Below the pieces are notes generated by a model. The model did no database searches, was not told the DNA's origin, and worked only from the letters and a program-made list of their open reading frames with translations. Below, piece by piece: positions 7,136 through 15,983 of a DNA stretch of 64,000 nt. Within the stretch, counting starts at the first letter, position 1. Each line of letters starts with the position of its first letter. Source of the DNA: UBA4742 sp002403895. Lineage in GTDB: Bacteria > Actinomycetota > Acidimicrobiia > Acidimicrobiales > Acidimicrobilacustridaceae. The stretch covers positions 1 through 64,000 of the forward strand of contig DAISGD010000015.1 of NCBI GenBank assembly GCA_036823295.1, given 5' to 3'. A program made the position numbers and the translations under genes.

Positions 7136-9619
7136 ATGAGAAGGATGTCCGAGACCACCGCGCCACCTGTGGACGCTGAGGTCCCCACGCGCCATGGCCG
7201 CCGCCAACACGGGCGTCACCGTCACCGTCAACGGAGTCGCTGGCGGACCCTGGTGCTGGCCCCAGTGGGTGACGGCTCTACCCGCCGGAGGGCCTCGGAC
7301 GCGGTGCGGGTCGGATTCGCCGTGCTGCTCGTCGGGCTCATCGTGGCGATCATTGCCGCCGGCCCGTCAGTGGAACTCGACGTCGCCGCCGATTTCACCT
7401 CGGTGCCCAACGGGCTGCACTGGTTGACGTCGACCCTCTGGTACCTCGGGTCGGCCGGCGTGATCGTGGTCCTCGCCCTCATTGCCCTGGTCTCGCGGCG
7501 CTTCACCCTCGCTCGGGACACCGCGGCGGCCGGGTTCGGCGTCTGGCTCCTGGGTCTCGCCCTGAGTGCCTGGCTGGGGCCGATCGCCGGACGGCCGGTC
7601 CCATCCACGGGGAGCCAGTCGTCGCTCGAATTCCCGTTGATACAACTGGCCGCCGCCATCGGCGTGGCTGTCGTCGTCATGCCGTACCTGAGTCGTCCGG
7701 CTCGGCGACTGTTCGGCACCCTCGTGTTGCTGGCCGCCCTCGCCGCCGTGTTGCGGGGCACAGGGTTGCCACTCGCCGTCCTGGCCAGCATCGCCATGGG
7801 CTGGGGATTCGCCGCCGCGGTTCACCTCGTCTTCGGGTCGCCGACCGGGCTACCCGCGCCCGCCGAGGTTGAGGCTGCCGTGGACGACCTCGGCTATGAC
7901 CTGACCGGCGTCGTCGCGGTCCATCCCCAGGTGTGGGGGGTCGCCCGTTTCACCGGGGTGCTCGACGGCGAGCGAGTGGACGTCTCGATATACGGGCGTG
8001 ACGCGGCCGATGCCCAATTCCTGTCCAAGGCCTGGCGCTTCGCCTGGTACCGCGACTCGGGTCCGACGCTCGCGTGGTCGCGGTTGCAACAGGTCGAGCA
8101 CGAGGCCTTCCTCACCATGGCCGCGGCCCAGGCCGGTGCCGTGGCCCCTGACGTGATCGGGGCCGGGATCGACCCCGACGGGCACGATGCCGCCTTGCTA
8201 ACCCGTTCACCGGTGGGGCAGCCGTTGGTCGAACTCGATGCCGCCACCGTCACCCCGGCGGTGCTCGACGCGCTCTTCGCCAGCCTGGCCCGGTTGCGTT
8301 CGGCGGGCATCGCCCACGGCAGTCTCAGCGGCGACGCGATCCTGGTGGGCGATGACGGCACGGTCGCGTTCCGGGATTTCCGGTCGGCTTCGGTGTCAGC
8401 CGACGCCGACCGGCTCGACCGCGATCTGGCCGGGGCCATGGTCAGCGCTGCGCTGGTAGTAGGGGCGCTCCCGACGGTGGACGCGGTCGGTCGGGTTTTG
8501 GGTGCAGAAGCCCTGACTGGCGCGCTGGCCCATCTCCAACCGGCGGCGCTGGACCGGGCCAACCGCTCCCGGCTCCACGATCACAAGAAGCTTCTGGGTG
8601 AGCTGCGCGACACCGGGGCCGAGGAGATCGGCGCCGAACTCCCCACGCTGGTGGACATTCACCGGGTGTCGTGGGGCGCCTTCGCCATGGGCGTCGGCGC
8701 GGTGGTGGGTGTTTACCTGATCGTCCAGCAGTTCTCGGGCATTGACGACCTGGGAGCGACCCTCAAGTCGGCGGACTGGGCCTGGGTCCTGCTCGCATTC
8801 GTGCTGGCCCAGTTGACCAACGTGGCCCAGGCCCTCTCGGTCATCGGGTCGGTCTCTACCCCGCTGCCGTTCGGCCCCACCCTGGCGTTGGAACTGGCCA
8901 ACGCCTTCACCGGGCTCGTGGCCGGAACGCTCGGCACCACCGCCACCATCATCCGCTACTTCCAGCGACGCGGCCTGGCCGTCTCCGTGGCGGTCAGCTC
9001 CGGCGTGCTGGTGAGCATCGCCACCATGATCACCCAAGCCATCTTGTTCGTGACCGCCGCCTTCATCGCGAGGGGTGATTTCACGTGGGGCACAAGCTCG
9101 TCATCGAGCAGTAGCGGTGGGACCTCAGCCCAGCACGGCACGCTCTTGTTGATCGGCTTGGCGCTCGGACTCGCCGCCATCGGCGCGGTGACCCTGGTGC
9201 CCCGGTTCCGCCGCCAGGCCATCCGCAAGCTCCGACCCCAAGTCGAGGCAGCCCGCACCAACCTCAGGGAGCTCACTTCCCAGCCGGGGAAGTTGGTGCG
9301 CCTTTTCGGGGGAGCGGTCGTCGCCCAGCTTCTGTTCGCCATGGTGTTGGGGGCCTCGCTGCACGCCTACGGCGAATCGCTGTCGCTGGCCGAGCTGTTG
9401 GTGATCAACACGCTCGCCTCGCTGCTCGGGGGGATCGCTCCGGTGCCAGGAGGGATGGGGGTGATCGAAGGTGGCCTCATCGCCGGCATGACCGCGGCGG
9501 GCATCCCCAGCACGATCGCGGTGGCGGCCACGCTCACCAGCCGGTTGTGCACGGCCTATCTGCCGCCGATCTGGGGCTATCCGAGCCTGGTCTGGATGCG
9601 CAAGAAGGACTATCTGTGA
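7136..9619 (+). CDS. Large membrane protein: N-terminal membrane domain, pseudokinase-like domain, C-terminal flippase domain
   Basis: An 827-residue protein in three parts. After a basic, histidine-rich cytosolic start there are about six helices (residues ~60-230). A soluble domain (~230-490) follows that resembles protein-kinase/ABC1-like folds: HGSLSGDAIL near residue 395 sits where a catalytic loop would be, and FRDF near 412 where DFG would be. The HxD aspartate is replaced, so it is probably a pseudokinase. The C-terminal ~330 residues form a lysylphosphatidylglycerol-synthase/YbhN-type membrane domain (GTLGTTATIIRYFQRRG; GGIAPVPGGMGVIEGGL). Actinobacteria have similar fusions of unknown role; lipid flipping or glycan export is an inference. 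A serine-rich loop lies near residue 655. ATG 7145 is an alternative start. Confidence 0.8.
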   Translation: MRRMSETTAPPVDAEVPTRHGRRQHGRHRHRQRSRWRTLVLAPVGDGSTRRRASDAVRVGFAVLLVGLIVAIIAAGPSVELDVAADFTSVPNGLHWLTSTLWYLGSAGVIVVLALIALVSRRFTLARDTAAAGFGVWLLGLALSAWLGPIAGRPVPSTGSQSSLEFPLIQLAAAIGVAVVVMPYLSRPARRLFGTLVLLAALAAVLRGTGLPLAVLASIAMGWGFAAAVHLVFGSPTGLPAPAEVEAAVDDLGYDLTGVVAVHPQVWGVARFTGVLDGERVDVSIYGRDAADAQFLSKAWRFAWYRDSGPTLAWSRLQQVEHEAFLTMAAAQAGAVAPDVIGAGIDPDGHDAALLTRSPVGQPLVELDAATVTPAVLDALFASLARLRSAGIAHGSLSGDAILVGDDGTVAFRDFRSASVSADADRLDRDLAGAMVSAALVVGALPTVDAVGRVLGAEALTGALAHLQPAALDRANRSRLHDHKKLLGELRDTGAEEIGAELPTLVDIHRVSWGAFAMGVGAVVGVYLIVQQFSGIDDLGATLKSADWAWVLLAFVLAQLTNVAQALSVIGSVSTPLPFGPTLALELANAFTGLVAGTLGTTATIIRYFQRRGLAVSVAVSSGVLVSIATMITQAILFVTAAFIARGDFTWGTSSSSSSSGGTSAQHGTLLLIGLALGLAAIGAVTLVPRFRRQAIRKLRPQVEAARTNLRELTSQPGKLVRLFGGAVVAQLLFAMVLGASLHAYGESLSLAELLVINTLASLLGGIAPVPGGMGVIEGGLIAGMTAAGIPSTIAVAATLTSRLCTAYLPPIWGYPSLVWMRKKDYL

Positions 9620-9874
9620 TATCGGCCGGTCCTCGCCGAGACTGGTTCCGAGCGCCCGCCGGTGGCGGTGAGTAGCGAGTTGTGGTCTTACGACGTGGTG
9701 TCGGGTCGACCGATTCATCAACCTGATCCGTTCCCGCTTTCTGATCCCTGCGCCACGGATCACGGCCGATCGCTGTTGTCGGCGCCGTCGCGGCTATCCT
9801 CTCGTCAACGTTGCCAGTTCGATCCCGGGCGAATCCACGCGGGGCGGGGTGGCGCAGACCACAAGGAGTTCGGC

Positions 9875-10702
9875 ATGAAGCGTCACATGCCCGTGACCGA
9901 GTTGGCCCGCGATGAGCGCTTCGAGCGCATGCGGATCGAGGACGTGATCTTCGATCCCCGCAACGCGGCCAGCCTCGAGGCCAACAAGCGTGGTGGCGGC
10001 TTCAAGGCCGAGAACTACGATGCTCCTCAGGCGGCGCGCACGCTGATGCACGGCATCTTCGTGGGTGAGATCCAGGCTCTCGAGGGCGCCGGGCGCACCT
10101 GTTGGGATTTCCCCGTCGGCACCGAGGGCGACGCCGTCCCCTTCGAACTCAAACTCGACATGGCCCGCCAGTGCTGGGACGAGGCTCGCCACGTGGAGAT
10201 CTCGGTGAAGCTCTCCGACCACATGGGCACCGAGATCGGCGAGTTCGCCGAGCAGACCTTGCTGTTCGAGGCGGCCTGCAACGCCGATGCCGTCCTGCGC
10301 CTGGCCGGGGTCAACCGGGCTCTCGAGGGTCTGGCCATCGATGTGTTCAACACGATGCGCGATTTCGGCGGTGCGGTGGCTGATCCCATCCTCTATTTCT
10401 GTGAGGACTGGATGCTGGCCGACGAGGTCACCCACGTGAAGATGGGCTCAGACTGGCTGCGCAAGATCACTGCCGATGACCCGGAGCGCCGCGCCGCTGC
10501 CCTCGACTTCCAACGCACGGTCGACAAGCTGTTCAGCTTCGGTGGCTTCCGGGGCGAGGAAGAAGAGAACCCGATCCACCTCGCTCGCAAGTTCCGTTCC
10601 CTGGCCGGCTTCAACGAGGAAGAGATCAGCGACCTGGTCGACGCCGCCGCCGAGGCCTATGCGGAGGCCCAGGCCCAGTGGGCAACCGCCGCGCCTGCGT
10701 GA
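9875..10702 (+). CDS. Ferritin-like diiron protein (DUF455 type)
   Basis: A 275-residue, mostly helical protein with carboxylate/histidine pairs of a ferritin-like diiron centre: Glu65 in GEIQALE, Glu103 and His106 in DEARH, Glu184 and His187 in DEVTH. The layout resembles DUF455/MiaE-like proteins. Diiron hydroxylase or oxidase activity is plausible but the substrate is unknown. The start is ATG 9875 because AAGGAG stands at 9862-9867; the frame is open upstream but that part is rich in Arg/Ser/Pro and without the RBS. TATCCT at 9795-9800 may be a -10 box. It runs in the same direction as the membrane gene before it but with a 255-bp gap, so it probably has its own promoter. Confidence 0.82.
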   Translation: MKRHMPVTELARDERFERMRIEDVIFDPRNAASLEANKRGGGFKAENYDAPQAARTLMHGIFVGEIQALEGAGRTCWDFPVGTEGDAVPFELKLDMARQCWDEARHVEISVKLSDHMGTEIGEFAEQTLLFEAACNADAVLRLAGVNRALEGLAIDVFNTMRDFGGAVADPILYFCEDWMLADEVTHVKMGSDWLRKITADDPERRAAALDFQRTVDKLFSFGGFRGEEEENPIHLARKFRSLAGFNEEEISDLVDAAAEAYAEAQAQWATAAPA

Positions 10703-10767
10703 CCTCGAACTACATCGTCTCGCCCGGTCTGTCGGCCACCCGACCCTCCTGAACGCCTGACACCACG

Positions 10768-11130
10768 TTGCTGCGCGAGATCCATGAGTCGTTCGCGTGG
10801 TTCGTGATCGTGGGTAACGGCCTGGCCGGGGTGTGGTCTCTCGCCGCCAACTGGTTGCCCGCCCTGCGGACGCGCGCCCTGTGGTGGTTCACCATCACCG
10901 TTGAGGTCTCCATCTTCGTCCAGGTGGCCATGGGTGTGGGTCTCGTCGCCGGGCAGAAGGTCAAGGCACCGCAGTTCCACATGTTCTATGGCTTCGTGGC
11001 CATCATCACCGTGGGGGTGATCTACAGCTATCGGGCCCAGATGCTGAAGTACCGGTACCTGCTCTACGGCTTCGGCGGTCTGTTCCTCATGGGCCTCGGC
11101 ATCCGGGCCATGCTCGTCGGCCGGGTCTGA
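10768..11130 (+). CDS. Hypothetical four-helix membrane protein
   Basis: A 120-residue protein with four predicted helices (about residues 8-30, 38-62, 68-87 and 95-117) joined by short loops such as NWLPALRTRALWW and YSYRAQMLKYRY. The start TTG 10768 is chosen because it gives the full first helix; no ATG or GTG precedes it in frame and the RBS is unclear. Histidines in the second and third helices (QFHMFYGF) could bind a cofactor, but this is speculative. It follows the ferritin-like gene by 65 bp and may be co-transcribed. I recognise no named family. Confidence 0.7.
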   Translation: MLREIHESFAWFVIVGNGLAGVWSLAANWLPALRTRALWWFTITVEVSIFVQVAMGVGLVAGQKVKAPQFHMFYGFVAIITVGVIYSYRAQMLKYRYLLYGFGGLFLMGLGIRAMLVGRV

Positions 11131-11152
11131 GGTGCTCAGCCCGCCCGTCGGA

Positions 11153-11332
11153 TTACATACACCGGGTGACGCCGTCGCCGCCGACGCGGGGGCCGTACTT
11201 GGCCTCCACCGACGGAAGGTCCGACGGCTCCTGCCACCACTTCTGCACGAAGTCGCGCGCGAGCCAGTCGGCCACCATGGGAAGGTCGGCGGCCTCAATA
11301 GGCCGGAACGTGATCACGCCGGCCTCACTCAC
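11153..11332 (-). pseudogene. N-terminal relic of a GNAT acetyltransferase
   Basis: From GTG 11332 the frame reads as the first ~58 residues of a GNAT enzyme of the aminoglycoside 6'-acetyltransferase-like group: ITFRPIEAADLPMVADWL, then VQKWWQEP and VEAKYGPRV, then TRCM before an early stop. In the family this is followed by about 120 residues with the acetyl-CoA binding loop, which are missing. Downstream is the 3' end of the four-helix membrane gene. The gene therefore lost its 3' two thirds, probably by deletion or replacement. Confidence 0.65.
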
Positions 11333-11372
11333 TCCGCCACCTTGCGTTGGAGGGCGGCGGAAGTCCGCTGAC

Positions 11373-11389
11373 ACGGCGGAATCCGCCGT
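11373..11389. other. Perfect palindrome upstream of the GNAT relic
   Basis: ACGGCGGA-A-TCCGCCGT is an 8+8 bp inverted repeat around one base, 41 bp upstream of the GNAT relic start. It could be an operator left from the intact gene or a small hairpin. Confidence 0.4.
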
Positions 11390-11430
11390 TGGGGCACGCA
11401 TGAGGAGTGATGACCTTGAAGTTTCGGGGG

Positions 11431-11667
11431 TCAGAGATTCACCACGGGGCAGGTCAGCGTGCGGGTGATGCCGTCGATCATCTGCACTCGGCTCACCACC
11501 ATCTTGCCCAGGTCGTCCATCGTGCCCGACTCGGCCCTGGCGATGACGTCGTAGGGGCCGGTGACGTCATCGGCCGCCACCACCCCGTCGATTTCGCGCA
11601 CCTCCGTCGCCACTTGGGCGGCCTTGCCGACCTCGGTCTGGATCAGGATGTATGCGCTGACGGCCAT
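11431..11667 (-). CDS. Stand-alone Lrp/AsnC ligand-binding (RAM) domain protein
   Basis: A 78-residue protein consisting only of the RAM domain of Lrp/AsnC regulators: AYILIQTEVGKAAQVATEVREIDGV, then ADDVTGPYDVIARAES, and a final strand before TCPVVNL. The helix-turn-helix half is absent. Such domains form oligomers that bind amino acids or related small molecules and are frequent in actinobacteria. It could modulate a full-length Lrp protein elsewhere or act as a metabolic sensor; this is inference. It lies downstream of pckG in the same direction, about 100 bp away, and may be independently transcribed. Confidence 0.85.
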   Translation of the reverse strand: MAVSAYILIQTEVGKAAQVATEVREIDGVVAADDVTGPYDVIARAESGTMDDLGKMVVSRVQMIDGITRTLTCPVVNL

Positions 11668-11773
11668 GTCGGCTCCTCCGGTACGTCGGCTGGTGCGCGC
11701 ATGGTAGCGGCGCCGAACGACCTGGTGCCCAGCCGAGGCCGGGCACCAGGTCGATCACCAACGAGACCGGCGC

Positions 11774-13570
11774 TCAGTTGGCGAGGCGCTTCTCCATCTC
11801 CTCGAGCTCATCGCGCAGCTCGGCCGGGAGCTGGCTGCCGATGAACTCGAAATGGGCCTCGAGCTGGGGCAACTCGGCGCGCCAAGCGTCGGAATCGACC
11901 GCGAGGATCTTGGCCATCGTGGCGTCATCGAGATCGAGGCCGCTGCGGTCGATGGCGTCGACGGTGGGCACCCGACCGATCGGGGTGTCGACGGCCTCGC
12001 CGACGCCGTTGATCCGCTCGACCACCCACTTCAGTACGCGGCTGTTGTCGCCGAACCCGGGCCACATGAACGCCCCGTTCTCGTCCTTGCGGAACCAGTT
12101 GACCCAGAACAGCTTGGGCAGCTTGTCGGCGTCTGTCGCCTTGCCGATGTTCAGCCAGTGCTTGAAGTAGTCACCCATGTTGTAGCCACAGAAGGGCAAC
12201 ATGGCGAAGGGGTCAAAGCGCAACTCGCCGATGGTGCCGGCGGCGGCGGCCGTCTTCTCTGACGACATGATCGAGCCCAGGAACACCCCGTGTTGCCAGT
12301 CCAGCGACTCGGTCACCAGCGGCACGTTGGTGGCGCGGCGGCCGCCGAAGAGGATGGCCGAGATCGGCACACCGGCCGGGTCTTCCCATTCGGGGGAGAT
12401 CGACGGGCACTGCGCCGCCGGAGCGGTGAAGCGGGCGTTGGGATGGGCGGCGGGGGTGCCCGACTCGGGCGTCCAGTCGTTGCCCTTCCAGTCGATGAGG
12501 TGGGCGGGGGGCTCGTCGGTCATGTCCTCCCACCAGACGTCGCCCTCGTCGGTGAGGGCGCAGTTGGTGAAGATCGAGTTTCCCCGGATCGACTGCATGG
12601 CGTTCTCGTTCGTTTTGGTCGAGGTGCCGGGAGCTACGCCGAAGAACCCCGCCTCGGGATTGATGGCGTACAGACGCCCGTCGGAGCCGAACTTCATCCA
12701 GGCGATGTCGTCACCCACTGTCTCGACCGTCCACTCCGGCAGCGAGGGGATGAGCATGGCCATGTTGGTCTTGCCGCAGGCCGACGGGAACGCGGCGGCC
12801 ACGTACTTCTTGTCACCGTCGGGCGAGGTAAGACCGAGGATGAGCATGTGCTCGGCCATCCAGCCGTCATCGCGAGCCATGGTCGAGGCGATGCGCAAGG
12901 CGAAGCATTTCTTGCCCAGCAAGGCGTTGCCGCCGTACCCCGACCCGTAGGACATGATCTCGCGGCTCTCGGGGAAATGGACGATGTACTTGTTGTCGGC
13001 GTCGCACGGCCACGGCACGTCGGCCTGGCTTTCGGCCAGCGGCATGCCCACCGAGTGCAGGCAGGGCACGAACTCGCCATTGGTGCCGAGCACGTCGAGG
13101 GCGCCCTGGCCCATGCGGGTCATGATGCGCATGTTCACGGCTACGTAGGCGGAGTCGGTGAGCTGCACGCCGATGTGGGCGATGGGCGACCCGAGGGGGC
13201 CCATGCTGAAGGGCACGACGTACAGCGTGCGGCCCTTCATGGCGCCGGTGTAGAGGCGGAGCATCTCGGCCTTCATCTCGGCCGGGTCCCGCCAGTTGTT
13301 GGTCGGGCCGGCGTCGATCTCGCGCTCGGAGCAGATGAAGGTGCGGTCCTCCACCCGGGCGACATCGGCCGGGTCGGAGAGGGCGAGGTAGCTGTTGGGG
13401 CGCAGGTCGTCGTTGAGCCGGCGGAAGGTGCCGCTCTCGACGAGCTCGCCGCAGAAGCGGTCGTATTCCTCTTCGGAGCCGTCACACCAGGAGATGGCGT
13501 CAGGCTGGAGGATCCGGGCCCATTCGTCGACCCAGTCGAGCAGCTTCTGGTTGGTGGTGGTCGCGCCCAT
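11774..13570 (-). CDS. pckG: Phosphoenolpyruvate carboxykinase (GTP)
   Basis: A 598-residue GTP-dependent PEPCK (EC 4.1.1.32), converting oxaloacetate and GTP to phosphoenolpyruvate, GDP and CO2 at the entry to gluconeogenesis. The nucleotide-binding loop is AFPSACGKTNMAML with the reactive cysteine of GTP-type enzymes, followed by DDIAWMKFGSDG and NPEAGFFGVAPGT. The MWPGFGDNSRVLKW segment and a full ~600-residue length match the family. GGAGG lies just upstream of ATG 13570. The 5' leader contains an 8-bp hairpin and an imperfect palindrome. Use of the GTP-type enzyme is typical for actinobacteria. Confidence 0.97.
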   Translation of the reverse strand: MGATTTNQKLLDWVDEWARILQPDAISWCDGSEEEYDRFCGELVESGTFRRLNDDLRPNSYLALSDPADVARVEDRTFICSEREIDAGPTNNWRDPAEMKAEMLRLYTGAMKGRTLYVVPFSMGPLGSPIAHIGVQLTDSAYVAVNMRIMTRMGQGALDVLGTNGEFVPCLHSVGMPLAESQADVPWPCDADNKYIVHFPESREIMSYGSGYGGNALLGKKCFALRIASTMARDDGWMAEHMLILGLTSPDGDKKYVAAAFPSACGKTNMAMLIPSLPEWTVETVGDDIAWMKFGSDGRLYAINPEAGFFGVAPGTSTKTNENAMQSIRGNSIFTNCALTDEGDVWWEDMTDEPPAHLIDWKGNDWTPESGTPAAHPNARFTAPAAQCPSISPEWEDPAGVPISAILFGGRRATNVPLVTESLDWQHGVFLGSIMSSEKTAAAAGTIGELRFDPFAMLPFCGYNMGDYFKHWLNIGKATDADKLPKLFWVNWFRKDENGAFMWPGFGDNSRVLKWVVERINGVGEAVDTPIGRVPTVDAIDRSGLDLDDATMAKILAVDSDAWRAELPQLEAHFEFIGSQLPAELRDELEEMEKRLAN

Positions 13571-13607
13571 GTAAACCTCCGACGCCGTTGTCGATTGTTG
13601 GGGGGAA

Positions 13608-13658
13608 CGTCCTCGCCGTTGGTCGAGGACGGGTAAGACGGTTAAGCCTACTTAAACC
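13608..13658. promoter_or_regulatory. pckG leader: hairpin and palindrome
   Basis: CGTCCTCG (13608-13615) pairs perfectly with CGAGGACG (13624-13631) around an 8-base loop. In the transcript the hairpin is followed by TTCCCCCC and then the pckG RBS. Further upstream, 13640-13658 reads GGTTAAGCCTACTTAAACC, an imperfect palindrome able to act as an operator. The roles are inferred from position only. Confidence 0.4.
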
Positions 13659-13690
13659 GCTGGGGCTGGCGCCTATCGACGAAGGAGGGC

Positions 13691-13942
13691 TCAGCCTGGG
13701 GGGAGGGAGGGGTCCGCCGGCGGGAAGCCGGGGGTGCCCATGTCGACCTCGGAGCCCATGTGGAGCCCGGTGGCCAGGCCGGCCTCGTTGAGGCCGAACA
13801 CCACCCGCTGACCCTGGCGGAGCATGCGGAAGATCGAGCCCTCGAGGGCATCGTCGGCGAGGTCGTACTCGGACAGGTCGGTGTCACGGATGACGCTGCC
13901 CTGGTGGGTTGCGGGGTCGTAGGACTTGATGACGCCTTGCAC
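13691..13942 (-). CDS. Small cold-shock-like domain protein
   Basis: An 83-residue protein. The start QGVIKSYDPATHQGSVIRD and LRQGQRVVFGLNE have the strand pattern of a cold-shock/OB fold, but the RNP motifs of CspA are replaced by YDLADDALEGSIFRM. The last ~18 residues are proline-rich. It may bind RNA or single-stranded DNA; this is inference from fold similarity. It lies 21 bp downstream of rpmB in the same direction and is probably co-transcribed with it, and precedes the pckG leader. Confidence 0.7.
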   Translation of the reverse strand: MQGVIKSYDPATHQGSVIRDTDLSEYDLADDALEGSIFRMLRQGQRVVFGLNEAGLATGLHMGSEVDMGTPGFPPADPSLPPG

Positions 13943-13963
13943 GGGGAGCCCTGACCGATCCGG

Positions 13964-14158
13964 CTAGTGGACGACCTTGGTGACCTTGCCTGCCTTGATG
14001 CAGGAGGTGCAGGCATTGACGCGCTTGGTCGAGCCGTTGATGACGGCTCGGACACGCTGGATGTTGGGATTCCAACGACGCTTGGTGCGCCGGTGGGAGT
14101 GACTCACCGCCATACCGAAAGACGGGTGCTTGCCACACACATCGCAGACCGCTGCCAT
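13964..14158 (-). CDS. rpmB: 50S ribosomal protein L28
   Basis: A 64-residue L28. It starts MAAVCDVCGKHPSFGMAVSHSH and continues with TKRRWNPNIQRVRA, both family signatures. It keeps four cysteines as CDVC and CTSC, so it is the zinc-binding (C+) form. L28 sits on the large subunit surface near the subunit interface. It is divergently transcribed from the DAK2-kinase gene across about 100 bp, an arrangement common in actinobacteria. Confidence 0.97.
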   Translation of the reverse strand: MAAVCDVCGKHPSFGMAVSHSHRRTKRRWNPNIQRVRAVINGSTKRVNACTSCIKAGKVTKVVH

Positions 14159-14264
14159 GACGCGTTACCTCAGACCTCGAACGTAGGGAACAGGGAAATG
14201 AGGGTAGCGGGCCGAGGCGGGGACCGACAATTGCCCGTGACATTGGCACTACGCTCCGGGGGCG

Positions 14265-15944
14265 ATGCCGACCCTCGATGCTCTTTCTGCCGACGACCTC
14301 CGCGCCGTCATCGCCGGTTATGCCGCAGCCCTCGCCGTCCACCGAGCGAGGATCAATCGCCTCAATGTCTATCCCGTGCCCGATGGCGACACCGGCACGA
14401 ACATGGCGCTGACCCTGGAGTCGGTGGTGGAAGAGATGGCCCAGGCCGGCCCGGACATGGCCGCCACCTGCAAGGCCATCAGTCACGGCTCGCTCATGGG
14501 GGCCCGGGGAAATTCCGGGGTCATCCTGTCGCAGATCCTTCGGGGCCTGGCCGACGCGTTCCGTGAACTCGACGCCGGCGACGGTCAGGTCATGGCCCAG
14601 GCCCTCACTGCGGCCAGCGAGGCGGCCTACGGCGCGGTGATGCGCCCCGTCGAAGGCACCATCCTCACCGTCTCTCGCGCCATCGCCGAAGCTGCCGCGG
14701 CGGCTGCCGCGTCGGGCGCCGAGCTGGCCGACGTGCTCGACGCCGGGCGGGCGGGTGGCGCCGACGGGCTGGCCCGGACCCCGGAGTTGCTGCCCGTGCT
14801 GGCCGAGGCGGGCGTAGTCGACGCCGGCGGCGCCGGGCTGTTGTTGTTGATGGACGTGCTGTTGCACGTCGTCGACGGCCGGGCAGTGCCTGAATCGATC
14901 GAAGGCGAGGGGGTGCTCGATCCGGACCTTCTGGCCGAGATGGCCCACGCCCACGATCACGATCACGGCGGGACGAACGGCGACCACCGTGGCGGGGGCA
15001 TCGCCGACCTGCGCTACGAGGTCATGTACTTCCTCGAGGCCTCCGACGAGACCATCCCCGCGTTCAAGGACGTGTGGGCCGGCATCGGGGATTCCATCGT
15101 GGTTGTGGGGGGCGACGGGATCTGGAACTGCCACATCCACACCGACGACATCGGCGCCGCCGTCGAAGCAGCCATCGACTGCGGCCGGCCTCGCAACATC
15201 CGGGTCACCGATCTGCTCGAACAGGTCGAGGAAGAGCGGTGGGTGCGGGAGGCCGATTCCGACGCCGCCCTCGAACACAACGAACCGGCCGAGACCGCGG
15301 TGGTGGCGGTGGCCACCGGCGACGGCATCCGGCGGATCTTCCATTCGCTGGGCGTGCAGCGGATCGTGACCGGCGGCCAGACCATGAACCCGTCGATGGC
15401 CCAGTTGCTCGAGGCGGTGGAGGCGGCGCCGGCCGACCAGGTGGTGCTGCTGCCTAACAACAAGAACATCATTACGGTGGCTGAGCAGGTCGATGCCCAG
15501 ACGACCAAGACGGTCTACGTGGTGCCCACGCGAGGCGCGGCCGAGGGGTTCGCGTCGCTGCTGGCCTATGACCCAGAGGCGGCTGGCATCGACAACGCCA
15601 AGACGATGGCCGAGGCTGCCGCCGCGGTGGTGGCCGGCGAGGTCACCCAGGCCGTGCGCGACTCGAGTTGTGACCTGGGCACGATCACCCAGGGCGACTA
15701 CCTCGGGATCAGCCGCGAAGGCATCCGGGCACTGGGGAGCGGCCTGGACCTCGTCTGCACCCAGCTCCTCGACCTGCTGGTCACCGACGACCACGAGATC
15801 GTGACGATCATCGAGGGTGAGGGCTCGTCGGCCGCCGTGACCCGCCACATCACCGGGTGGCTGAGTGACCACCATCGCGACGTCACCGCCGAGACCCACC
15901 ACGGCGGCCAGCCGCTCTACCCCTACCTCTTCGGCATCGAGTAG
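14265..15944 (+). CDS. DAK2-domain kinase, FakA/YloV-like
   Basis: A 559-residue protein with an N-terminal DAK2 (DhaL-like) domain: NVYPVPDGDTGTNM supplies the metal/nucleotide aspartates, GARGNSGVILSQILRG and DAGGAGL complete the site. The C-terminal half is the DegV-like part of FakA/YloV proteins (VVAVATGDGIRRIF; LLPNNKNI). In Firmicutes FakA phosphorylates fatty acids bound to FakB; the same role here is inferred. A histidine-rich insertion (AHAHDHDHGG) occurs near residue 227 in the linker. The gene is divergent from rpmB and 39 bp ahead of recG, the usual neighbourhood. Confidence 0.92.
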   Translation: MPTLDALSADDLRAVIAGYAAALAVHRARINRLNVYPVPDGDTGTNMALTLESVVEEMAQAGPDMAATCKAISHGSLMGARGNSGVILSQILRGLADAFRELDAGDGQVMAQALTAASEAAYGAVMRPVEGTILTVSRAIAEAAAAAAASGAELADVLDAGRAGGADGLARTPELLPVLAEAGVVDAGGAGLLLLMDVLLHVVDGRAVPESIEGEGVLDPDLLAEMAHAHDHDHGGTNGDHRGGGIADLRYEVMYFLEASDETIPAFKDVWAGIGDSIVVVGGDGIWNCHIHTDDIGAAVEAAIDCGRPRNIRVTDLLEQVEEERWVREADSDAALEHNEPAETAVVAVATGDGIRRIFHSLGVQRIVTGGQTMNPSMAQLLEAVEAAPADQVVLLPNNKNIITVAEQVDAQTTKTVYVVPTRGAAEGFASLLAYDPEAAGIDNAKTMAEAAAAVVAGEVTQAVRDSSCDLGTITQGDYLGISREGIRALGSGLDLVCTQLLDLLVTDDHEIVTIIEGEGSSAAVTRHITGWLSDHHRDVTAETHHGGQPLYPYLFGIE

Positions 15945-15983
15945 CGGGCGAGGCGGCGGGGGAGCGGGTAGAACGGCGGGGAC

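Noticed and set aside
12290..13636. 448-residue plus-strand frame opposite pckG
   Set aside because: Antisense of an unmistakable PEPCK; composition is the His/Val/Gly-rich type of high-GC shadow frames.
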